From: an uncultured Candidatus Saccharibacteria bacterium
Lineage (GTDB): Bacteria > Patescibacteria > Saccharimonadia > Saccharimonadales > UBA5946
DNA: 9,671 nucleotides
Assembly: GCA_946886435.1 (NCBI GenBank)
Contig: CAMPIR010000026.1
Span: 1 to 9,671 of the forward strand
Direction of reading: 5' to 3'
Below the pieces are notes generated by a model. That model searched no databases and was not told the DNA's origin. It saw only the letters and a program-made list of their open reading frames with translations. This document shows positions 1 to 5,619 of the stretch, in pieces (the first letter of the stretch is position 1; each line of letters starts with the position of its first letter). A program made the position numbers and the translations under genes.

Positions 1-131
1 CTATCATGCCTATCGGCGCCAAGATGTACGAAGCCGCATCTAGCGAATCTGAAGGTGATGCCGAGGCCACATCAGACGAGCCAGTCGAAGGCGAAGTCGT
101 CGACGAGAAGGAAGAGAAGGGCAAAAAGTAG
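1..131 (+). CDS. dnaK: DnaK (Hsp70) chaperone, C-terminal tail, 5'-truncated by window edge
   Basis: Only the last 43 codons are present (reading frame from base 3, stop TAG at 129-131). The visible start, IMPIGAKMYEAA, resembles the end of the DnaK helical lid, where other bacteria carry a similar IG.AMY segment. It is followed by a low-complexity acidic stretch rich in Glu, Asp and Ser, like the disordered tail of DnaK. The extreme C-terminus is lysine-rich (EEKGKK) rather than ending in an acidic EEVxD-like motif. DnaK is the ATP-dependent cytosolic Hsp70 that works with DnaJ and GrpE. The call rests on a short segment plus the nearby dnaJ and CIRCE, so it is probable rather than certain. 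A strong terminator follows 17 bases after the stop. Confidence 0.75.
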   Translation, partial: IMPIGAKMYEAASSESEGDAEATSDEPVEGEVVDEKEEKGKK

Positions 132-148
132 TTACGTGCCTTCTCCAC

Positions 149-179
149 AAAAACCCCGAGAACAAATCTCGGGGTTTTT
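149..179 (+). terminator. Rho-independent terminator after dnaK
   Basis: A 13-bp perfect stem (149-161 with 167-179) encloses the 5-nt loop ACAAA. The core is CCCCGAGA/TCTCGGGG, and the stem ends in a T5 tract paired with A5. It separates dnaK from the next gene, whose -10 box lies 14 bases downstream. The A/T-paired ends could let it act in both directions. Confidence 0.9.
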
Positions 180-192
180 GCTATCGAGAGGC

Positions 193-198
193 TATAAT
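193..198 (+). promoter_or_regulatory. -10 box of the GtrA-family gene
   Basis: A perfect TATAAT lies here, 11 nt before the ATG at 210. No convincing -35 is seen at 16-18 bp spacing, because that position falls in the end of the upstream terminator. The predicted transcript would start about 4-5 nt before the ATG. An AGAGGT stretch at 199-204 resembles a Shine-Dalgarno site but would lie largely upstream of the expected start of transcription. Confidence 0.6.
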
Positions 199-209
199 AG
201 AGGTAATCA

Positions 210-689
210 ATGAGCTCAGAACAGCAAAAAGATCTCGGTAAGTTTTTTCTTGTCGGTGTCGTCTCGACAGCGTTTGACTATCTGCTGCTGAATATATTCG
301 CAGTTATCATCGGCTTGCCGCTCCTCATCGCGAACTCGATCTCAGCGCCTTTCTCGAGCTTTCTGAGCTACAAGCTCAACAGACATGTCGTGTTTGAGGG
401 GCGTATGTACGGAAGGCGCAAGACCTTGCTGCTGTATGTAGCAATCATAGCGTTCGGCATCCTCATTATCCAGAACAGCCTTCTGCATATATTCGAAAAT
501 ACGTTGGCTCATCCACTGGCCGAATCGATCTTGCCGCTGCTTGATGCCATCCGGCTCGGACACATAAGCGAATCAACGGTTGCAATTAACCTCGCCAAGA
601 TCGGCGCCTCGCTACTGGCGGCGCTCTGGAACTTCTTTATGCTCCGAAAATTCGTCTTCGTCACAAAGGACGACCTGGGAAGCAACTAG
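210..689 (+). CDS. GtrA-family multipass membrane protein
   Basis: The protein has 159 residues, a usual length for the GtrA/DPMS family. Members are small proteins with four membrane helices, associated with flipping or transferring polyprenyl-linked sugars in cell-envelope glycan synthesis. Visible support: a short polar N-terminus, a KFFLVGVVSTAFDYLLLN segment (about 11-28) matching the family start, then a second hydrophobic helix. A Y-KLNRHVVF segment (about 54-62) follows, equivalent to the family's aromatic/Asn-Arg/Phe motif. Further hydrophobic helices lie near 72-92 and 125-148, ending in FFMLRKFVF. It stands alone between a terminator and a convergent FKBP gene, whose stop codon overlaps its own in the palindrome CTAG. 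No glycosyltransferase is adjacent, so the lipid-sugar substrate is unknown. Family assignment is good; the precise role is not determined. Confidence 0.82.
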   Translation: MSSEQQKDLGKFFLVGVVSTAFDYLLLNIFAVIIGLPLLIANSISAPFSSFLSYKLNRHVVFEGRMYGRRKTLLLYVAIIAFGILIIQNSLLHIFENTLAHPLAESILPLLDAIRLGHISESTVAINLAKIGASLLAALWNFFMLRKFVFVTKDDLGSN

Positions 690-1069
690 CCGTTGCGCGG
701 AATCGCGACGAGCTCAATATCGAACACGAGGTCGCTATTTGGCGGGATATTGGCGGCTGCCCGCACTGACCCATAGGCCATTTCTGAAGGGATGATGAGT
801 CGTCGCATGCCACCCACTTTCATGCCCGGGACACCTTCGGTCCAGCCTCTCACTACTTGGTCCAGCCCAAAGGTGATAGCCTCGCCAAAGTCATGGCTGC
901 TTTGAAAGATAACACCGTTTTTACAGAGCGCACCAGTGTAGTGTGCCGTGATAGTCGCTCCGGGGTTCACGGTTTCGCCGGTGCCGACTTCGATATCGAT
1001 GACTTCAAGTGTCTCGACGTTGTCGATTGGCGTGAAGTCGCTGAGTTTTGTTCCTTCGTATTTTGTCAT
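686..1069 (-). CDS. FKBP-type peptidyl-prolyl cis-trans isomerase
   Basis: A single-domain cytosolic FKBP with no signal peptide or lipobox, 127 residues from the preferred start; it is expected to isomerise Xaa-Pro bonds during folding. Numbering from the longer ATG at 1087, the active-site aromatics are recognisable: HYTG (Tyr50), Phe61, Phe73, VVRGW (Val78, Val79, Trp82), AYG (Tyr105) and FDIEL (Phe122). The residue after Phe61 is Gln62, where FKBP12 has Asp37, so catalysis may be altered. I prefer the ATG at 1069 because a TATACT box (1076-1081, minus strand) ends 6 nt before it and lies inside the longer frame. The ATG at 1087 remains possible. The CIRCE operator abuts this promoter, suggesting heat-shock control shared with divergent dnaJ. 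Its stop overlaps the convergent GtrA-family stop by 4 bases. Confidence 0.9.
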   Translation of the reverse strand: MTKYEGTKLSDFTPIDNVETLEVIDIEVGTGETVNPGATITAHYTGALCKNGVIFQSSHDFGEAITFGLDQVVRGWTEGVPGMKVGGMRRLIIPSEMAYGSVRAAANIPPNSDLVFDIELVAIPRNG

Positions 1070-1075
1070 ATCTCT

Positions 1076-1081
1076 AGTATA
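1076..1081 (-). promoter_or_regulatory. -10 box of the FKBP gene
   Basis: On the minus strand this reads TATACT and ends 6 nt before the ATG at 1069, which predicts a leaderless transcript. The -35 position would fall inside the spacer of the CIRCE element, where no good TTGACA match is seen on this strand. Confidence 0.6.
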
Positions 1082-1087
1082 AACCAT

Positions 1088-1114
1088 CTAGCACTCTTGA
1101 CCTCAGAGTGCTAG
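1088..1114. promoter_or_regulatory. CIRCE operator (HrcA binding site)
   Basis: The inverted repeat CTAGCACTC-N9-GAGTGCTAG matches the conserved CIRCE consensus TTAGCACTC-N9-GAGTGCTAA, with only the outermost base changed symmetrically. The arms are perfect 9-bp complements. CIRCE is bound by the HrcA repressor, which is released on heat shock. Here it lies between divergent FKBP and dnaJ starts, and its 9-nt spacer carries the likely dnaJ -35 (TTGACC). Bound HrcA would therefore be expected to block dnaJ and probably the FKBP gene too. No hrcA gene is in the window. Confidence 0.95.
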
Positions 1115-1125
1115 TCTCGTACTAT
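1097..1125 (+). promoter_or_regulatory. dnaJ promoter embedded in CIRCE
   Basis: TTGACC (1097-1102) is followed by a 17-nt spacer and TACTAT (1120-1125), leaving 9 nt to the ATG at 1135. An overlapping alternative -10, TATAGA at 1123-1128, would leave 6 nt. Either choice predicts almost no 5' untranslated region. The -35 is inside the operator spacer. Confidence 0.65.
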
Positions 1126-1134
1126 AGATAACAG

Positions 1135-2238
1135 ATGTCAAAACGAGATTATTACGAAATACTAGGGATAGACAAGGGCGCCTCAGCCGACGAGATAAAG
1201 AAGGCGTTTAGAAAACTTGCTATCAAATACCACCCGGATAAAGAGGGCGGCGACGAGGTCAAGTTCAAAGAGGCAAACGAGGCCTACGAGGTCTTAAAAG
1301 ACGAGCAGAAACGACAGCGCTACGACCAGTTCGGCCACGCTGGTGTCGGTGGAAACGGTGGTGGTGGCGCTGGTAATCCGTTCGAAGGTTTCCAGGGCTT
1401 TGGCAACGGCCAAGGGTTTGAGTTCAACTTTGGTGATGGCGGACTGGGCGATATTTTCGGTTCGTTCTTTGGTCAAGGTGGTGGCGGTCAGCGAGGCCCG
1501 CGTCGTGGCCGTGATGTCGAGACGACGATCAACCTGACCTTCGAAGAAGCTGTCTTCGGAACCGAGAAGACCATCCACGTGACGCTCGATGACGAATGCT
1601 CGCACTGCAAAGGTTCAACGGTTGAGCCTGGCTATGAGTTTAAAACGTGTCCGACATGTAAGGGTGCCGGCCAACAGACCCGTGTCATGAATACAATCTT
1701 TGGCGCCATCCAGCAGCAGGTACCATGCGAAACCTGCCGCGGACGAGGCAAAGTGCCAGAAAAGGTTTGTACCGTCTGTAACGGCAAGGGAACAGAGCGT
1801 ACGAAACAAGATATCACGCTCAAAGTACCCGAAGGTGTCGACGATGGTGCGACCATCCGTCTACGCGAACGCGGTGAAGCGGTAGCTGATGGCGCCAAGG
1901 GTGACCTCTACGTCCATCTACGGGTCAAACCGCACAAGAAATTCACCCGTGAAGGCGACCTCATCCTTTCCGACGAACACATCAGCATGGTCGACGCCGC
2001 ACTCGGCACCGAGATCGAGGTTGAGACAGTTGACGGTGTCGTTACTATGAAAATCCCGGCCGGAACACAGAGCGGTACCGACTTTAAGTTATCAAGCCAC
2101 GGCGTACCGCACATGCGCGGTAGCGGTCGCGGAGCGCATATCGTTCGTATCATCGTCGATATCCCGACAAAGTTGACCAAAAAACAGCGTGAGTTACTTG
2201 CTGATTTCGATAAAGCGAAACGTTCAAAAATCTTCTAG
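1135..2238 (+). CDS. dnaJ: Chaperone protein DnaJ (Hsp40, type I)
   Basis: Full-length type I DnaJ of 367 residues (E. coli 376). The J domain is at about 1-70 with the HPD motif at 33-35, which stimulates the ATPase of DnaK. A Gly/Phe-rich linker follows (about 73-125) with repeated [14 protein letters not shown] and [12 protein letters not shown]. The zinc-finger region (about 155-220) has four CxxC motifs: [24 protein letters not shown] and CTVCNGKG. The first has Thr instead of the last Gly of CxxCxGxG, a mild deviation that leaves all eight cysteines in place. Two C-terminal beta-sandwich substrate-binding domains complete the protein. It acts in the cytosol, passing unfolded clients to DnaK. 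The ATG is supported by the family start, by the close -10 box and by the CIRCE operator just upstream. Confidence 0.97.
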   Translation: MSKRDYYEILGIDKGASADEIKKAFRKLAIKYHPDKEGGDEVKFKEANEAYEVLKDEQKRQRYDQFGHAGVGGNGGGGAGNPFEGFQGFGNGQGFEFNFGDGGLGDIFGSFFGQGGGGQRGPRRGRDVETTINLTFEEAVFGTEKTIHVTLDDECSHCKGSTVEPGYEFKTCPTCKGAGQQTRVMNTIFGAIQQQVPCETCRGRGKVPEKVCTVCNGKGTERTKQDITLKVPEGVDDGATIRLRERGEAVADGAKGDLYVHLRVKPHKKFTREGDLILSDEHISMVDAALGTEIEVETVDGVVTMKIPAGTQSGTDFKLSSHGVPHMRGSGRGAHIVRIIVDIPTKLTKKQRELLADFDKAKRSKIF

Positions 2239-2258
2239 ATTTCTTTGCCCTCAGGCAG

Positions 2259-2264
2259 TACAAT
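2259..2264 (+). promoter_or_regulatory. -10 box of the GNAT gene
   Basis: TACAAT ends 10 nt before the ATG at 2275. No clear -35 is seen at the right distance. The gap after dnaJ is only 36 bases with no terminator hairpin, so read-through from dnaJ is also plausible. Confidence 0.45.
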
Positions 2265-2274
2265 TCAGTGACAA

Positions 2275-2775
2275 ATGCCGTACACTATTCGCATTGCCAC
2301 CGAAGACGATATCGACGCGCTGTACGATATATCTTGTTCGGTGCACCTAGAATCGTTCTACCGCGACCTCATACCGGAGACTCACTATGCTCGGTTCGTC
2401 GAACGATATACGCCGTCTCCGCAGCGCTTGGCGCGGTTTTATGAAAAGTTCATCACGCGCTTTCATGACCCACAGTGGCACACATGGGTCGCCGAAGAGA
2501 ATGGCGAGATCATCGGGTTTACGGTCGCTCACGAACAGGGTGAGGTGTTAGAGCTGAGGAGCTTATTTGTGAGCAAAGGCCATCAAGGCAAAGGTGTAGG
2601 CCGGGCGCTGTTCGAGACGTCCTGCGGTATCGCTGAACCAGGACAGACGATTTTGCTCGAAGTTCTTGAAAACAACCACCGCGCTATCAAGCTCTACGAA
2701 AAACAGGGTTTTGAAAAGGGCGTCCCCGTCGATGAATACTACGGCGGGTCGATGATACAGATGTACAAGCATTGA
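2275..2775 (+). CDS. GNAT-family N-acetyltransferase
   Basis: A single GNAT domain of 166 residues, predicted to move an acetyl group from acetyl-CoA to an amine. The family start (YTIRIATEDDIDALYDI) fits beta1-alpha1. Strand beta4 and motif A are at about 92-113: LELRSLFVSKGHQGKGVGRALF, with the acetyl-CoA pyrophosphate loop Q104-G-K-G-V-G109. Motif B is LLEVLENNHRAIKLYEKQGF (127-146), with the Asn and Tyr usual in protein or amino-acid N-acetyltransferases. An insertion at about 40-65 between alpha1 and beta2 is aromatic- and Arg-rich and probably shapes the acceptor site. The acceptor cannot be told. It lies between dnaJ and the ligase/peptidase cassette; its TGA stop overlaps the -35 of the next promoter. 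A link to the cassette is possible but not shown. Confidence 0.9.
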   Translation: MPYTIRIATEDDIDALYDISCSVHLESFYRDLIPETHYARFVERYTPSPQRLARFYEKFITRFHDPQWHTWVAEENGEIIGFTVAHEQGEVLELRSLFVSKGHQGKGVGRALFETSCGIAEPGQTILLEVLENNHRAIKLYEKQGFEKGVPVDEYYGGSMIQMYKH

Positions 2776-2800
2776 CATTTTATATAAAAAGTGCTAATAT
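2772..2800 (+). promoter_or_regulatory. Promoter of the DUF1704/MATCAP gene
   Basis: A perfect TTGACA (2772-2777), a 17-nt spacer and TAATAT (2795-2800) are preceded by TG one base before the -10, an extended -10. The gap to the ATG at 2807 is exactly 6 nt, which predicts transcription starting at or beside the A of ATG. The -35 overlaps the TGA stop of the acetyltransferase gene. Confidence 0.85.
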
Positions 2801-2806
2801 ATACGT

Positions 2807-4141
2807 ATGGAAACCATTACCCATGGTAACGTTGAAGCTACGTTTCAACACCTTCTCGAACTAGAGCCAAAACTCATCTCTTCAATGGTTCCTGCAAATG
2901 ACCAGGAAGAAAAAAATCTTTTTCTCGCCGGGGAGCATCGCTTACCTGAACATACCTATCCGAACTTGGCTATCGATGACGAAAAACTGGAGGCTATCCG
3001 CCAAATCGGAGATGCGATTTTAGCCGATCCTAGTCTCGATCCTAAACATGAAGTAGTGTACCGTGAGTTTGTCGAGGGTTATCTCAGAAAGACCCGCCTA
3101 ATGCAGCACGCATATAGAACCAAAGCTGCTTCGACCGACGAGGAGCGTGAAAACGCGAAGCGTGACTTTATGGAGTTGAATGTTGAGCTATACGGTGCAC
3201 CCGATCGAGAGACATATACGTCGTTATTTCAGGAAAAGCTTCATGTGATAAAGCAAAAAAACTTGTCATCTATCGCAGCAGATATTCACGAAGAGCTACT
3301 TGCTCTCGTCCCAGCGCAGTATGTCGAGCAGGGTGCTACATCGGAGCGATACCGACCTTCATCGGAAACGATTGAATGGATGCAGTCAGCCGTAAATACT
3401 CTGTATGGGTCGATGCTTGAGCATGTCCCTGACAAAGAATCGTTTAACGTAGACGAAGTGCGCGATATCTTTGATACGATTTTGCGTAAAGAGTTTGGAG
3501 AGGCGGCCGAGGGTTGGCGTATTGACGTAGAGCCTGCAACGTCAATCAATGTGAAGGGACCCGAAAAGCGCGTCGTTATTCCTGAGGATCGCGGTGAACT
3601 GCCGCGCGAAATCGTAGAGCAACTGGTCGTGCACGAGCTGGGTGTTCATGTCATGCGTGCGATCACTGGTGGTCAAACTGATATTGGTCCGCTCCAGACT
3701 GGCCTCAACGAATATTATGATGCCGAAGAAGGGCTAGGCAAGATTATGGAGCAGGCTCTCAGGGGTAATTTTATCGAAGCTGGCGTAGACCATTACATTA
3801 CGGCTGGGCTTGCAACCTTCGACGACAAGGATTTCCGTGACGCTTACGAAATAAAGTGGCGACTTGGTCTACTCGACATGCTTACGGACGAAGAAGAGGT
3901 GACTGAAGCTATAGTCGCCAATGCCCGAAAAGTGGCGTACACGGGCGTGATGCGTATCTATCGTGGTACCGACGAACTACCGTGGTATAAAGATCTCGCC
4001 TACTACAACGGATCAGTGGAAACGTGGAAGTTCCTCGAGAAGATAAAAGGCGATGATTTCCGGCTGACACTCCTACTCATGGGCAAGACGAATGTTTCTG
4101 ACGAGCATTTGCGCGTTCTCCTCGAGTCAAAATCAGTATAG
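2807..4141 (+). CDS. DUF1704 / MATCAP-type metallocarboxypeptidase (QEGLA-motif family)
   Basis: The protein has 444 residues with no signal peptide, so it is probably cytosolic. The family mark is HExxxH, three residues between Glu and His instead of the two of ordinary zincins: HELGVH at 276-281. A DAEEGL segment at 305-310 follows, corresponding to the family's QEGLA motif and supplying the likely third zinc ligand, Glu308. Downstream IYRGT (384-388) and KDLAYYNG (395-402) fit conserved positions of the family. DUF1704 proteins are often labelled 'flavohemoglobin expression-modulating QEGLA motif protein'. The eukaryotic members (MATCAP, KIAA0895L) are carboxypeptidases that remove the C-terminal tyrosine of tubulin. 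The first 230 residues are mostly helical and charged. It has its own promoter and lies just upstream of a three-gene ATP-grasp operon, suggesting it trims residues that a ligase adds. The bacterial substrate is unknown. Confidence 0.85.
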   Translation: METITHGNVEATFQHLLELEPKLISSMVPANDQEEKNLFLAGEHRLPEHTYPNLAIDDEKLEAIRQIGDAILADPSLDPKHEVVYREFVEGYLRKTRLMQHAYRTKAASTDEERENAKRDFMELNVELYGAPDRETYTSLFQEKLHVIKQKNLSSIAADIHEELLALVPAQYVEQGATSERYRPSSETIEWMQSAVNTLYGSMLEHVPDKESFNVDEVRDIFDTILRKEFGEAAEGWRIDVEPATSINVKGPEKRVVIPEDRGELPREIVEQLVVHELGVHVMRAITGGQTDIGPLQTGLNEYYDAEEGLGKIMEQALRGNFIEAGVDHYITAGLATFDDKDFRDAYEIKWRLGLLDMLTDEEEVTEAIVANARKVAYTGVMRIYRGTDELPWYKDLAYYNGSVETWKFLEKIKGDDFRLTLLLMGKTNVSDEHLRVLLESKSV

Positions 4142-4157
4142 AATAGCCCAGAAGCTA

Positions 4158-4186
4158 TTGACATTTTTGCATTTTATTGCTATAAT
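4158..4186 (+). promoter_or_regulatory. Consensus promoter of the ATP-grasp/RimB/RimK operon
   Basis: TTGACA (4158-4163), exactly 17 nt, then TATAAT (4181-4186), with TG at 4178-4179 giving an extended -10. This matches the sigma-70 consensus at every scored position. Unlike most promoters here it leaves 36 nt to the annotated ATG, so a leader of about 30 nt is expected. That leader has no clear Shine-Dalgarno site. Confidence 0.9.
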
Positions 4187-4222
4187 TGTAATATTATTGC
4201 CTACGATAAAAAAGTAACGCCA

Positions 4223-5176
4223 ATGCTAAAGATTACCACCCGAAGTATAGTAGATGAGCTGAAGAGCCGTGGAGTTCCCGTAGAGATACTCGAGGAACGA
4301 TACGGTCTTGTTCGCTATAGGGTAGGCGATCAATGGCGCTTACTCAGGAGCTCAATTACTGACGAGGCGAGTTGGCTTGGTGGGTTTATTGCGCGCGACA
4401 AGCGAATTACACACGCGTTGCTCGAGGATGAAGACCTCAGGCAGCCGGCGACGGTGAGTTTTGAGAACGAAGCGTTGGCGCTTGGGTTTATGAACCATCA
4501 CGAACAGATCGTCGTGAAGCCAACAGATGGTGGGCATGGTAATGGGGTGACAGTTGGCGTGCGGACAGAGAGCGCGTTACACCGCGCAATTGTCGTGGCT
4601 AAACAAGCAAGCAGAGGCGGCGAGGTTATCCTGCAGGAACAAGTGAGCGGCAACGACATTCGCGTGTTGATAATCGGTGGCTCATTTGCGGCTGGTGCCC
4701 TGCGTATCCCGGCAGAAGTTACCGGTGATGGTGAGCATACGATCCGCCAGTTGATCGATCTGGAAAATAACGATAACGTAAAACGCGGCAACAATTATTC
4801 TAAGCGTTTGAATTTTATAGACCACGAGGCGGCGGAGAGATTTCTTGGTGAACGCATCGATAATGAGGTTCCAGCTCAGGGCGAGGTAGTTCGTGTAGCG
4901 GGACCGGCCAACATCGGTGCCGGTGGCACCTCTGTCAATGTAACCGACAAGATTCCTGCTGGGATTATCAAGAAGGCCGAGCGTGTAGCCGAACTCCTAA
5001 AACTCCCGACATGCGGCGTTGATTTTATGGTTAGCGACGCAGAAGATGCGGCCAGTTACCGGTTTATCGAGGTAAATGCTTGTCCGAGCTTTGGTCTACA
5101 CCTCTTTCCAGCTGTTGGTGAGCCCGAGCCGGTCGCGGAGGCTTTTGTTAACCATCTCCTACAGGAGGCAAAATGA
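4223..5176 (+). CDS. ATP-grasp amino-acid/peptide ligase, cyanophycin synthetase/GshF-like
   Basis: A 317-residue ATP-grasp enzyme expected to form a peptide bond through an acyl-phosphate, using ATP and magnesium. Motifs in order: IVVKPTDGGHGNGVTVGV (96-113), holding the ATP-binding lysine Lys99 and the glycine-rich loop; LQEQVSGNDIRVLIIGG (137-153) with Asp145 and Arg147; Arg161 in ALRIPAEVTGDGEHTIRQLI, a signature shared with cyanophycin synthetase and the C-terminal half of GshF; GVDFMV with Asp267; and the metal-binding pair Glu283/Asn285 in FIEVNACPSFGLH. It is much shorter than CphA or GshF, with no Mur-ligase or glutamate-cysteine ligase domain, so it is a stand-alone ligase of unknown substrate. 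It ends in an ATGA overlap with the retropepsin gene. The start is uncertain: the frame stays open upstream to the promoter. Confidence 0.85.
   Translation: MLKITTRSIVDELKSRGVPVEILEERYGLVRYRVGDQWRLLRSSITDEASWLGGFIARDKRITHALLEDEDLRQPATVSFENEALALGFMNHHEQIVVKPTDGGHGNGVTVGVRTESALHRAIVVAKQASRGGEVILQEQVSGNDIRVLIIGGSFAAGALRIPAEVTGDGEHTIRQLIDLENNDNVKRGNNYSKRLNFIDHEAAERFLGERIDNEVPAQGEVVRVAGPANIGAGGTSVNVTDKIPAGIIKKAERVAELLKLPTCGVDFMVSDAEDAASYRFIEVNACPSFGLHLFPAVGEPEPVAEAFVNHLLQEAK
5163..5168 (+). promoter_or_regulatory. Shine-Dalgarno site of the RimB-like gene
   Basis: AGGAGG lies 4 nt before the ATG at 5173, inside the end of the upstream ATP-grasp gene. It is the only strong ribosome-binding site seen before a start in the window, and it serves an internal operon gene. 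This shows the organism does use anti-Shine-Dalgarno pairing. Confidence 0.75.
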
Positions 5177-5619
5177 GTCAGCAAAGTCGCATAACCCTGG
5201 GCTGCTTCGAGATCGTTGACTTTCCTCTGTTTGGCGCAACCGGGATCCATGCAAAAGTTGATACCGGAGCTTTTTCGGGCGCCATGGACTGTACCGATAT
5301 CAAAGTGGTCAGGCGCAAGTCAGACGACAAACGGATCCTAAAGTTTACGCCGTTCGGTGAAGAGCGCTACCGGACGGAAACGGATAAATTCCGCGAGACT
5401 TACGTGCGAAGTGCTCACGGTCATCGCCTAAGACGGTATATCATTGAGACAGAGATTGCCGTCCAAGGAATCGTTTACCCGGTTTCGATCGGTATCACAA
5501 GCCGTTCTGAAATGAAGCGTCCAGTACTGATCGGTCGGCGGTTTATACGAGAAAATAACATGCTAGTTGATGTAACTGTCAATGTAGAGCTTGATGATGA
5601 AGGGAAGAAATCATTATGA
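5173..5619 (+). CDS. RimB-like retropepsin-fold aspartic protease ('ATP-dependent zinc protease' family)
   Basis: A 148-residue single domain matching the small retropepsin-like family often labelled 'ATP-dependent zinc protease' or RimK-associated protease. The catalytic motif is KVDTGAFSGAMDC with Asp30-Thr31-Gly32. The second family signature, SRSEMKRPVLIGRRFI (110-125), matches the usual M.PVLIGR.FL. One copy of the catalytic Asp is present, so an active enzyme would have to be a homodimer, as in retropepsins. In pseudomonads RimB is encoded with RimK and is thought to remove the glutamates RimK adds to ribosomal protein S6. Here it sits between two ATP-grasp ligases with ATGA overlaps on both sides, indicating translational coupling. 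Reversal of tail ligation is the inferred role; which ligase it opposes is not shown. Confidence 0.88.
   Translation: MSQQSRITLGCFEIVDFPLFGATGIHAKVDTGAFSGAMDCTDIKVVRRKSDDKRILKFTPFGEERYRTETDKFRETYVRSAHGHRLRRYIIETEIAVQGIVYPVSIGITSRSEMKRPVLIGRRFIRENNMLVDVTVNVELDDEGKKSL

Noticed and set aside
1294..1605. Long open frames antisense or out of frame to dnaJ and other genes
   Set aside because: They lie opposite strongly conserved protein families, have no start signals and show low-complexity composition. They are shadows of the real genes.
2239..2274. Terminator between dnaJ and the GNAT gene
   Set aside because: No hairpin with a T tract is present in these 36 bases.
4142..4159. Inverted repeat AATAGC-CCAGAA-GCTATT after the MATCAP-type gene as a terminator
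   Set aside because: Only 6 A/T-rich base pairs, with no immediate T tract, and the 3' arm overlaps the next -35. It is too weak to call.
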